Part shown: positions 36,101 through 43,604 of the stretch, in pieces | Position numbering within the stretch: the first letter of the stretch is position 1 | How the letters are laid out: each line of letters opens with the position of its first letter | NCBI RefSeq assembly: GCF_028551255.1 | Contig: NZ_CP117029.1 | Location: 2,356,001 to 2,420,000, forward strand | DNA length: 64,000 nt | Source of the DNA: Vibrio tubiashii | GTDB taxonomy: Bacteria > Pseudomonadota > Gammaproteobacteria > Enterobacterales > Vibrionaceae | Direction of reading: 5' to 3' | Notes under the pieces: generated by a model | The model's input: the letters and a program-made list of their open reading frames with translations, nothing else | Database searches by the model: none | What the model was told of the DNA's origin: nothing | Program-made: the position numbers and the translations under genes

Positions 36101-37423
36101 CTACTCCTGCCCAATAAATGAATCATATACTTCTTCAGAAAACTCATACATAACATCAGCTAAAGCTTTACTACCCGCAGATCCAGCAAAGCCACCTGCA
36201 GCACCACCAACTACCGCTCCCCCAATAGCTGCAACCGCGAGAACAGGAGCCGAAGTAACTCCAACAACACCTAGAATAAGAACTGTACCTGCTGCAGCTA
36301 GTTCACCGCCAACCCAACCACCGAGCCAACCGCCACCGAAACCAACAATCTCTCTTGAAACCGTTTTTCCACATTCGCCTTGTCCATCTATAGAACAAGC
36401 ATCAATAACATTTTTAGCGCCGCTTGCAGCGCCTAGAGCTAAACCGACATACCCAACACCTTTCGCACTAGAGACGCCTTTTGCAACGTTCGCTATGCGT
36501 TTACCTAAGTTTGGTACGACACCTTTAGCAATAATATGCTCAGCATTATGGACAACAGACTTTGTTGATAAATTCAGTGCCCTACGTATTTGAGATTGAG
36601 GTGGTAACTGAACCGTTCGTTTGGAAAGACTAGCAAAAGAACCGTCAAGCTTCTTAAATAGAGTTGCACGTTGAGATGTAAACTCTCCGTAATTTACCCC
36701 ACCAGTTCTACTCGCCATAGCAACTTGGGCTACATATAAATCGTTAATTTCCTGCAAGACGTTATTAATGTTGGTAAGGTGTTGTCCTACACCTGTCGCT
36801 ACAGCACCTACACCAACAGAGCTATATGCATAATAGTCACTAGGAAGCCCATCCGCTTTGAAACGCTCTAGTGCATTTGAAACATAGTAATCCAAGACCT
36901 CGAAATGTCTATTTACAGTTGTAAGCTCTTCATCGTTGAGAGCATTTAAGCTTTTACTTGCTGCACTAGCCTCTTCTATTAGCGCATATAACTGCTTTTG
37001 CTCATTCGCATCTGTCGGCTCTACTGTAGGGAGAACAACTATCTCACCTTGGCGTACTGGATTATTTAGGTGAGCATTAGCCTTTTTAACCAATTGTTTT
37101 TGTTCTGGCGTCGTTTCAGAAGTAAATAAACTTTCCCAAAGCTCACCTTGGGATTGGGTAGCCTCGCACTGCATCCAACCTAACGCAAATGCGACAGCTT
37201 TTTCCTGTTCCGTATTGTTAGCTTGAATTTGATTCCAGTTATTTTCACTCGCAGCGTGATTCTCTCTTCGCTGCTGGTCTAAACGTTCTTTAGTGCTTAG
37301 TTTTGGTTTTACTTCTTCTTTAGGGGCAAGTTCACGAGGGCCGAAACCCATAGGTGTTCCTATATCACGATATAAGTCTGTATTCTTTAATTTCTTGCCA
37401 AAGAATTCTTCTTCTAACGACAT
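36101..37423 (-). CDS. Glycine-zipper membrane toxin candidate
   Basis: 440 residues. The N-terminal part is polar, with a short LysM-like ending (NNPVRQGEIVVLP, about residues 118-130) like those seen in type VI effectors. The middle is helical. The C-terminal third (about 320-425) is a run of glycine-zipper membrane segments (GVGYVGLALGAASGAKN, GGGWLGGWVGGEL, AAIGGAVVGGAAGGFAGSAG). There is no signal peptide. I read it as a possible pore-forming antibacterial effector; the small two-helix gene behind it would be its immunity protein. This is inference from architecture. Confidence 0.6.
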   Translation of the reverse strand: MSLEEEFFGKKLKNTDLYRDIGTPMGFGPRELAPKEEVKPKLSTKERLDQQRRENHAASENNWNQIQANNTEQEKAVAFALGWMQCEATQSQGELWESLFTSETTPEQKQLVKKANAHLNNPVRQGEIVVLPTVEPTDANEQKQLYALIEEASAASKSLNALNDEELTTVNRHFEVLDYYVSNALERFKADGLPSDYYAYSSVGVGAVATGVGQHLTNINNVLQEINDLYVAQVAMASRTGGVNYGEFTSQRATLFKKLDGSFASLSKRTVQLPPQSQIRRALNLSTKSVVHNAEHIIAKGVVPNLGKRIANVAKGVSSAKGVGYVGLALGAASGAKNVIDACSIDGQGECGKTVSREIVGFGGGWLGGWVGGELAAAGTVLILGVVGVTSAPVLAVAAIGGAVVGGAAGGFAGSAGSKALADVMYEFSEEVYDSFIGQE

Positions 37424-37536
37424 GATTTTAATACCAGTTCAACTAACGTTTTGGCGTAGCATACACTACTAATATTCAGGGTAAAAACTTGCTCAGACAG
37501 GCAGTTTTTCTCACCTAAAATCCCTGTAAACCTCCT

Positions 37537-37577
37537 CCACTTCCCCCACCTCAATAGCCGCCAAGTGGGGTAAGTGG
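37537..37577. repeat. Inverted repeat before the toxin candidate
   Basis: Arms CCACTTCCCCCAC and GTGGGGTAAGTGG, 13 bp with one mismatch, separated by 15 bp, lie between the vapE stop and the toxin candidate start. It could be an operator or a terminator-like hairpin, but there is no T run. Confidence 0.6.
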
Positions 37578-37593
37578 ATTGGAGTTCAAACCT

Positions 37594-38841
37594 TCATAAA
37601 GACTCCAAAGGAGTCACGGTGGGAAAACAATATCTATTCGTTCCATTGAGTAATTTCCTTTCTAATTTTCCTTCCTTACTTAACAGGGATAACGCTTTAC
37701 CCACTGCATTACCTCTAGAGACATTTATGCCTATAAACTCGCAGATCTGTTTGGTCGTCATCCACTCTCGCGCTTTGTCTTCACAAGCGTTGATATGTTC
37801 TGAAAGCATGTTGTACCAAACACCCTTATCAACATACTTTTCGGATTCTTCTGCAATAAGCCTTTGTTCATCTCTAGTCAACGTCCAAGCATAGCCTTCG
37901 TTTAAAAGTAGATGCTTTACCTCAAGCCAAAACTGCTTCAACCGTTCGGGATTGATTAGCACCAACTCTCCAGAGCGAGAAAAGCGCCACCCTAAAACTT
38001 CATTGAGTAATGACATGTCTATCTCTTTCACTAACTCAATCACCGCATATCTTGAGTTTCCCGTTTCATCTTTAAGGAAGTCGGTACCATTTACGGTGGC
38101 GATTAAGTTCGTCTGTCTGGGCTTCTTAATATCCGTTCTCGCATACGGTGGTCTTATCGTGTCGCATGAGCGCGTAATAAAAGCCTTCAACGCTCCCTGA
38201 CAGTTTCGCGTCGAACGCTCTAACTCTCCGAGTTCAACAATCCATGACCGAATTACCGAAAGAACGTTATCTTTATTGTCAGGGTTAAGCTCCGAGCCTT
38301 CTAAAAAGGCACCATGCATCACAGTAGCAAGACGCTCTACAAACGCTGTTTTTCGAAACGACTGTTCCCCTTGTAGAACTGGCACTAACTTCGACTTAAA
38401 GTTAGGGACGTATAGAGATGCAACGCATCCAACTAACCATCGTTTTATAACAACTGAAGCAAGTCCGTTGTTTTTGGCTCTCAAACAACTGATAACTTTG
38501 TCTACTCGCTTTTTTCCATCCCATGAGTCATTCAACCATTCCTCTATAGGGTGGTAACTATTTTCCAGTGCCACTGCTGCAAAGTGGTCATCAATTGAGG
38601 CTCTAGGTAGAGAGTGAATCGAGGCTAGGGATATCAATTCACTTCTGATGACTTCAGGAGTGCCTATGCACTCCTGACCACTATAGATATCCTGCTCCAA
38701 TGTCATTTTGTTGTGTTTTGCTTCGTATCCCGCATATTCGAGTAACGCCTTCAGGTTGCTGGCTGTATTGAGTACGATTAGCTTTCCTGAATCCGTATAC
38801 TTCACATGGGGAAATTGAAGTGTTTCCCCATCATTAGACAT
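37594..38841 (-). CDS. VapE-like replication/virulence-associated protein
   Basis: 415 residues of the VapE (VirE) family of P-loop proteins found in phage satellites, with SYHPIEEWLNDSWDGKKR (about 94-112), EGSELNP, SWIVELGELE and KPRQTNLIATVNGTDFL as hallmarks. These resemble superfamily III helicases. The Walker A position reads GEQSFRKT instead of GxxGxGKT, so the glycine before Lys is replaced by Arg. In satellites VapE-like proteins drive element replication. A GGGGAG ribosome-binding site lies seven bases upstream. The start overlaps the alpA stop by eight bases. Confidence 0.82.
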   Translation of the reverse strand: MSNDGETLQFPHVKYTDSGKLIVLNTASNLKALLEYAGYEAKHNKMTLEQDIYSGQECIGTPEVIRSELISLASIHSLPRASIDDHFAAVALENSYHPIEEWLNDSWDGKKRVDKVISCLRAKNNGLASVVIKRWLVGCVASLYVPNFKSKLVPVLQGEQSFRKTAFVERLATVMHGAFLEGSELNPDNKDNVLSVIRSWIVELGELERSTRNCQGALKAFITRSCDTIRPPYARTDIKKPRQTNLIATVNGTDFLKDETGNSRYAVIELVKEIDMSLLNEVLGWRFSRSGELVLINPERLKQFWLEVKHLLLNEGYAWTLTRDEQRLIAEESEKYVDKGVWYNMLSEHINACEDKAREWMTTKQICEFIGINVSRGNAVGKALSLLSKEGKLERKLLNGTNRYCFPTVTPLESL

Positions 38842-39073
38842 TGCTCAGCTCCCCCTGAAGAACATGCTCCAGTTTAGAATGGTTATCTAACCAGCTGTCT
38901 AGATCCTCTTTTAGATAGCGGACGGAACGGCCAATCTTGATAAATGGTGGTGCTGCAGTTCGATTGCCTCTCAGTCCTTCCATTCTCGCCTGTCTAAGAA
39001 AAGAACGACTCATTCCAATGTATTCTGCGGTTTCCTGCTCTGTATATGCTCGTTTGTTTAAGTAGACTGACAT
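38834..39073 (-). CDS. AlpA-family excisionase/regulator
   Basis: 79 residues from ATG 39073 (MSVYLNKRAYTEQETAEYIGMSRSFLRQARMEG), chosen because GGAG lies at the right distance; the open frame extends to 39148 without a matching site. The winged helix-turn-helix is followed by PPFIKIGRSVRYLKEDLDSWLD, the AlpA/MerR-type DNA-binding unit of satellites. It probably acts as excisionase or activates the integrase or replication genes. It lies directly upstream of the VapE gene. Confidence 0.85.
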   Translation of the reverse strand: MSVYLNKRAYTEQETAEYIGMSRSFLRQARMEGLRGNRTAAPPFIKIGRSVRYLKEDLDSWLDNHSKLEHVLQGELSNV

Positions 39074-39148
39074 AACACTCATCTCCTTCGTTGTTCGTGA
39101 CGGAACAATAAGAAAATGGATTATCTTCACGTGCATAAAACCGTGCAT

Positions 39149-40171
39149 TTAGCCGTGCATGTTTTTCCTAACCTCACTCAAAATGTTTTGAAAACGTCGG
39201 TAGGACAGCCCTTCTTCTCCAGAACTTTTGTATATCAACCTTTCATCACTGATCTCATCTACAACCATATCAATATCGAATTCATAGACTTCTGTCCGAA
39301 TATCCTGACGAATGCGATTCCAGACTTCTCTAGACTGAGCATCTGGATACTTCTCTAAAACTCGTTTCTGAATTTCTTTTATAGGATGTGTCTCTACCGA
39401 TTGGTTAAACTCGGTTAGGTTTAGGTTGTCGTTTCGGTTAGCTAACCGCATAGAATCTGGAGATTGATAACTTCCTACAGCGCCAGTATTCACTTGGTTT
39501 GCTTCGGTTACTGTAACCGAATCTAAATGGTTACCTAAATCGAAATGCTGATAGAGAGCTTGACGGCTTAACCTAATAGACTCTGTTTTTAAACTAATAG
39601 GTTGCAGCATTAAATTACGAGTACTCTTAGAAAAAGCACTGATCCCTGAGTCAAAGATCTTCAGCGCTGCCGCAAAGCCCACTTCATTTGGCTTTTCATC
39701 CAATCTACACCCCATTTCTTTCTCAAAGGAATGCTTGAGGCTCGATTGTTCAGGAATCCCGAGTACTACACGTGAAACAATGTATTCAAGGCCTTCAAGC
39801 TCATCTAAGGAAGTAGCAATACGATTAAAACAACCCTCTGCACATTTGGGAAAAACATCACTAACTAATCTGTGTTTTGAACAACTCAAAAATTTAACGA
39901 CTTCCAACGTTGTCAGCTTCAAGCTGCCGTCATTGATTAAAGAGAGAGACTGCTTATTGGTAAGTTTTACAATTCCTCTAAAATCAAAAATCGCTAGTAA
40001 CGTGTTGTCGCTAGAAACTCCACCTGCACCCTGTAAATTTACTAGTGCGTTCAAGCAGAATCTGTCGTACTCAATCGCATCCATCACTTGCTCACGACTG
40101 ACCGGAGTTATTTTTTCTAGCTCGGATAACCTTATAAACTCGCGCTTATCTTCCATGATTGATTCCAACAT
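39149..40171 (-). CDS. Island protein of unknown function between integrase and AlpA
   Basis: 340 residues from ATG 40171; a longer TTG start at 40177 or a shorter ATG at 40156 is possible. No known domain recognised. The protein is soluble with a Cys pair region (KCAEGCF) near residue 110 and a helical C-terminus. The DNA between 39400 and 39540, inside the gene, holds palindromes of CGGTTA. It lies directly downstream of the integrase (7 bp after its stop) and 75 bp before alpA, so it probably belongs to the replication/regulation module. Confidence 0.7.
   Translation of the reverse strand: MLESIMEDKREFIRLSELEKITPVSREQVMDAIEYDRFCLNALVNLQGAGGVSSDNTLLAIFDFRGIVKLTNKQSLSLINDGSLKLTTLEVVKFLSCSKHRLVSDVFPKCAEGCFNRIATSLDELEGLEYIVSRVVLGIPEQSSLKHSFEKEMGCRLDEKPNEVGFAAALKIFDSGISAFSKSTRNLMLQPISLKTESIRLSRQALYQHFDLGNHLDSVTVTEANQVNTGAVGSYQSPDSMRLANRNDNLNLTEFNQSVETHPIKEIQKRVLEKYPDAQSREVWNRIRQDIRTEVYEFDIDMVVDEISDERLIYKSSGEEGLSYRRFQNILSEVRKNMHG
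39411..39535. repeat. Cluster of CGGTTA palindromes inside a coding gene
   Basis: Within about 125 bp: TCGGTTAG (39411), the perfect 14-bp palindrome CGGTTAGCTAACCG (39435-39448), the perfect 19-bp TTCGGTTACTGTAACCGAA (39503-39521), and GGTTACC (39529-39535). They share one half-site. A replication origin or operator for an element-encoded protein is likely. Confidence 0.8.
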
Positions 40172-40177
40172 AATCAA

Positions 40178-41407
40178 TTAGCCTATAAGACTAACGGCTG
40201 CGGCTTTGTGCTCCGGTGCTAAGTGGGCATACCTCAAGGTCATTTTCAGATCAGAGTGTCCCAATAGCTCACGTACCGTGTTTAAATCCACTCCAACCAT
40301 GACTAATTTGCTAGCGAAGTGGTGACGGAGATCATGAAATCGAAAGTCGGTTATTTTTGCTTCCCGAAGAACCCTTAACCATGGCTTTTTAATATCTTTG
40401 ATAGGAACATCAGACCTAGATGCAAACACATATTCGCGCTTCTTATTTTGAAGCTGCCAAGACTCCAAAACTTCTAAGACGGTATCATTGAGAGGGATAT
40501 TGCGACTTTTTTTAGCTTTTGCGTTCTGGGCTCTCACGGAAAGATATTGCTGCTCAAAATCAACATCGTCCCACTTCAAAGCCAGTAATTCTCCTCTGCG
40601 TAAACCGGTGTTTATTGCCGTGATTACAAGGGGCTCTAGGTAATCGACAAATCTAACGTTATCAAAAGTTGGGTAAAGGTGTTGATTTCTCTCTTGTCGG
40701 TGTCGATTTCCAGAACGTCTCTGAGCTCTAATTTGCTCGTCTCTATTTCTAAGAGCTCGCATTAGTGTTCGTTCCTCCGTCTCTGACAAATACCGAACAC
40801 GTGTGTTTTCTTCTCTTACTAACTTAACTTTGTTCAAGTTATGAGATTCAATCCACTCCCATTCAACAGCACGGTTGAACGCGGCTTTTAATCGATTAAC
40901 GGCGTAGCTGATAGTGGCGGGAGAGCGACCAAGTTTACGCCGCTCCGTTACCCATTTCTGTATGTCCCAAGCATTAACCTCAGCCAGCGGTTTCTTGAGG
41001 ATTGATTTGAAACTAGACGTGATAACTCGATAAGCATGGCGAGATGTTTTGGGGTTTAAAGATTCAAGATAGGGCAAATACGTTTCTTCAAGGTAAGCCC
41101 CAAGTGTTAGTTTAATTGTCTTTGCGGTTTTCAGCTCTCGCTTGTCGATATGAACATCAACACCACTAGCCACAAGCCCAGCAACTTCTTTTGCCTTGTC
41201 TCTTGCTTGATTCGGCGAGAGTACAGAACCAGAGCCAATAAAGTAGTTTCGTTGTTTACCATCGACACGGTAGTAGAAGTAATACTTCACTTTCCCCTGC
41301 AATGAGATGCGTGCATGAAAACCGTGAATTTCGGTATCATTAATTCTCCTATCCTCGATACGAAGACTCTTAATCGTTGAAACTGTTATCTTCTTCGTGA
41401 TTGGCAT
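40178..41407 (-). CDS. Tyrosine site-specific integrase
   Basis: 409 residues from ATG 41407 (MPITKKITVSTIKSLRIEDRRINDTEIHGFHARIS); the open frame to 41482 is leader. The N-terminal arm-binding domain (about 1-90), the SAM-like core-binding domain (about 95-200) and the catalytic domain (about 210-405) are in order. The catalytic residues are visible: Arg in TGLRRGELLALKW, HDLRHHFAS, His in LLGHSDLKMT and the nucleophile Tyr in TLRYAHL. It belongs to the family that uses tRNA genes, and its start lies 162 bp from attR. Confidence 0.93.
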   Translation of the reverse strand: MPITKKITVSTIKSLRIEDRRINDTEIHGFHARISLQGKVKYYFYYRVDGKQRNYFIGSGSVLSPNQARDKAKEVAGLVASGVDVHIDKRELKTAKTIKLTLGAYLEETYLPYLESLNPKTSRHAYRVITSSFKSILKKPLAEVNAWDIQKWVTERRKLGRSPATISYAVNRLKAAFNRAVEWEWIESHNLNKVKLVREENTRVRYLSETEERTLMRALRNRDEQIRAQRRSGNRHRQERNQHLYPTFDNVRFVDYLEPLVITAINTGLRRGELLALKWDDVDFEQQYLSVRAQNAKAKKSRNIPLNDTVLEVLESWQLQNKKREYVFASRSDVPIKDIKKPWLRVLREAKITDFRFHDLRHHFASKLVMVGVDLNTVRELLGHSDLKMTLRYAHLAPEHKAAAVSLIG

Positions 41408-41420
41408 TACGCGATTTCCA

Positions 41421-41438
41421 TGTAGCAAATATGTAGCA
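41421..41438 (+). repeat. Integrase arm-type direct repeat, right copy
   Basis: TGTAGCA-AATA-TGTAGCA, identical to 29234-29251 in sequence and orientation, between the integrase start and attR. Confidence 0.7.
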
Positions 41439-41568
41439 GATGAAGCGTAGTTCCATCGACAAAGATGAACAATGAAGAACAAGATTATTAAAGTTAATTT
41501 ATATATTTCAATGTGTTATAGCTCACCCTTGTACATCGCTGTTTATACATAAACAATTGAAAAATATA

Positions 41569-41613
41569 CTCCTAAGGGATAGGTCACAGGTTCGAATCCT
41601 GTCGGGAGCGCCA
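41569..41613 (+). repeat. attR: second copy of the tRNA-Arg 3' end
   Basis: 45 bp identical to attL, running from the anticodon loop to CCA. It lacks the 5' half of the tRNA and so is not a gene. Confidence 0.93.
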
Positions 41614-41621
41614 GATATTAT

Positions 41622-41656
41622 AAGGGGCTAAATAATCATTATTTAGCCCCTTTTGC
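41622..41656 (+). terminator. Chromosomal terminator next to attR
   Basis: Perfect 15-bp stem AAGGGGCTAAATAAT/ATTATTTAGCCCCTT with one-base loop and T run. It was probably the original terminator of tRNA-Arg before integration. Confidence 0.88.
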
Positions 41657-41788
41657 ATTTTGTCAGGTTCGGCAACAGCTATTTTGTAGCTCAGATGATA
41701 CAAAAAGGCGGCCATTAAAAATCAAACCTTCTACATTTGTGGACATTCAACTAAAATAGCTATTAATAAAACTATTTATAAAAAATGA

Positions 41789-42295
41789 ATGACCAAAAGT
41801 AACTTGACCACTAACACTGGTCACCGCTTTATTTCAAAAGCCAAGACAGCATTTAAGATTCATATCCACACTCCTGATGACAAAGTTCTTCATCGCTCAG
41901 TGGGATACGTACGTATTGGTGAGAAAAAAGGGTTAAAGAAAGCGATCAAACTTCGCAACGAACTTGGTTCAGAAATGTGGGGCAAGTTTTGGCGTAAGTT
42001 ACTCAAAGACCCTTATTTGATGACTCGTCTGCCACATTCGCTAGAGCCTAAGATCATCTTTAAACCTAGACCAACGAAAGATAACCCAACTGCCAAAGAC
42101 GAATGCTACATCGCTGCTTGGCGTAATTATGATGAGAATGGCAAACTGATCTATAAGAGTGTGGTGTGTTCAATCAAAAAACATGGTCGATTAGCCGCCT
42201 ACTCGAAAACGAAAAAAGCCTTATTGGCAGCTAACAAAGAGAATCTAGAAATCCTAGAGTTTATGGGTCGATTAAACAGTATCGATTTGAAGTGA
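41789..42295 (+). CDS. Small AP2-like protein
   Basis: 168 residues. Two related segments (about 12-65 and 105-160) each have a short three-strand plus helix pattern with aromatic and Gly-Lys turns (VLHRSVGYVRIGEKKGLKKAIKLRNELG; then YIAAWRNYDENGKLIYKSVV with KHGRLAAYSKTKKALLAANKENLE). This resembles AP2/ERF-type DNA-binding repeats as in some integrases and small Vibrio proteins. Basic protein, no signal. Function unknown. It lies just outside attR, so it is chromosomal, though its origin may be older mobile DNA. Confidence 0.65.
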   Translation: MTKSNLTTNTGHRFISKAKTAFKIHIHTPDDKVLHRSVGYVRIGEKKGLKKAIKLRNELGSEMWGKFWRKLLKDPYLMTRLPHSLEPKIIFKPRPTKDNPTAKDECYIAAWRNYDENGKLIYKSVVCSIKKHGRLAAYSKTKKALLAANKENLEILEFMGRLNSIDLK

Positions 42296-42315
42296 TACCC
42301 GAGTGGATTGAAACA

Positions 42316-42345
42316 AAAGCCTTGGCACAACGCCAAGGCTTTTTG
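42316..42345. terminator. Bidirectional terminator between converging genes
   Basis: Stem AAAGCCTTGGC/GCCAAGGCTTT with loop ACAAC, flanked by A and T runs, serving the AP2-like gene (plus) and the OmpA-family gene (minus). Confidence 0.88.
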
Positions 42346-42358
42346 GATCTTATAGAGG

Positions 42359-43333
42359 TTACTCTGCTTCGTATTCAAACGCAGGGACAATGATTTCAAC
42401 ACGTCGGTTTTGTGCGCGACCTTCAACGGTGTCATTTGAAGCGATTGGGTTGTTCTCACCTTCACCTTTCGCCGTAATACGTGAACTGTCGATTCCTTCT
42501 TCTAGCAATGCATTCTCAATCGATTTAGCACGCTTTTCAGACAGTTTTTGGTTGTATGCAGCCGCACCACTTGAATCTGTGTAACCGGTGATTTCAACAT
42601 TTGATTGAGGGTACTGCTTCATAAACTGCACTAATTCCTCTAGCATCGGTAAGCTTTCAGGCTTTAGTTCGGCACTATTTAAAGCAAACGCACCAGAGTC
42701 AACCACCTTAGTTTCAAAAGTCTTCAGAACTGGCGTGACAACCACTGTCTCTTCAACAACAACTTCTTCAACTACTTTCTCTTCTGCCACATACGGTTCA
42801 GAAACAGGCTGCTCACTAGCACCAAACTTATAAACAAACCCTAGCGTCGCTGAGTTCACTGCCGCACGTACATAATCGTTGTTTACGTCAGTTAAGCGCT
42901 GATACTCAAGACGAACTGTCACGTTTTTGTGCGAGTCTAGCTCAAAACCAACCGCACCAAGAAATGAGTTGTCATTCTTGTTGCCGTAATCGACACGTGC
43001 GCCACCGAACTTGCCGTAAAGAGAAATATCTTCAGTCAAAGACAGGTTGAGCTTAGGTGCTATAGTGAAGGCTTTTACTTTCTCATCAGCTAAACCGTCT
43101 GCTGTAAATTCACCTAGATAGTCATAGCCCGCTTCTAGCGATAGGAAATCCATGAACTGGTAACCCGCTAAAACACCTACTGTCATTGAATCATCATCAC
43201 AATTGGCAGTAATTGAAGTACAAGCGTCATCCAACCATGACTTACCGACTTTACCACCTAAATAGAAATCTGCGTTTGCATTCATTGATGCCAGTGCAAG
43301 CGTACTTGAAATTACCACTGCTAACTTTTTCAT
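42359..43333 (-). CDS. OmpA-family outer-membrane protein
   Basis: 324 residues from ATG 43333 (MKKLAVVISSTLALASMNANA signal peptide). An N-terminal eight-strand barrel (about 22-180, starting DFYLGGKVGKSW) is followed by an acidic linker rich in EVVVEE and a peptidoglycan-binding OmpA domain (about 205-320) with VEITGYTDSSGAAAYNQKLSEKRA and GEGENNPIASNDTVEGRAQNRRVEI. It links the outer membrane to peptidoglycan. AAGGA precedes the start. It is an OmpA paralogue, not certainly the main OmpA. Confidence 0.9.
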   Translation of the reverse strand: MKKLAVVISSTLALASMNANADFYLGGKVGKSWLDDACTSITANCDDDSMTVGVLAGYQFMDFLSLEAGYDYLGEFTADGLADEKVKAFTIAPKLNLSLTEDISLYGKFGGARVDYGNKNDNSFLGAVGFELDSHKNVTVRLEYQRLTDVNNDYVRAAVNSATLGFVYKFGASEQPVSEPYVAEEKVVEEVVVEETVVVTPVLKTFETKVVDSGAFALNSAELKPESLPMLEELVQFMKQYPQSNVEITGYTDSSGAAAYNQKLSEKRAKSIENALLEEGIDSSRITAKGEGENNPIASNDTVEGRAQNRRVEIIVPAFEYEAE

Positions 43334-43551
43334 GAGTCCTTCCCCATTTTTCATTATGTTTATGCCAATCAAACTACTTTAGACCAACTGCTCTAGTTTA
43401 GTCATAGAACTAGACGATAGCATTACTATTGCATATGCCAAGCAAAATAAATTGCAAGCCAGATTACCTGCGTCATTATAATTGGCTTAACCGTCTTACA
43501 AATAAGACATCACTACAACCAGTAACAGATATTGGGTCATCTCTCAGGCAA

Positions 43552-43586
43552 CAAAAAAACCGCAGCAATTTGCTGCGGTTTTGGTT
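43552..43586 (-). terminator. Terminator after gltX
   Basis: Stem AAACCGCAGCA/TGCTGCGGTTT followed by T run on the minus strand, about 20 bp after the gltX stop. Confidence 0.88.
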
Positions 43587-43604
43587 TCGATTCAGGCGAG
43601 CTTG

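Larger units (their letters stand above)
29130..41613. mobile_element. 12.4-kb integrative element, P4-like phage satellite or island
   Basis: Bounded by the two 45-bp att copies, with a tyrosine integrase just inside the right copy, an AlpA-like regulator and a VapE-like protein. No capsid, tail, portal or terminase gene is present. Cargo genes are AT-richer than the flanks and include a Septu-like pair, a HEPN protein, an MBL-fold enzyme and a toxin candidate. The plus-strand genes are limited to the left half. Confidence 0.92.

Noticed and set aside
36101..37423. Phage tape-measure or holin for the glycine-rich gene
   Set aside because: Too short for a tape measure and too long for a holin; there are no other virion genes.
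41569..41613. Second tRNA-Arg gene
   Set aside because: Only the 3' 45 bases are present; no acceptor 5' strand or D arm.
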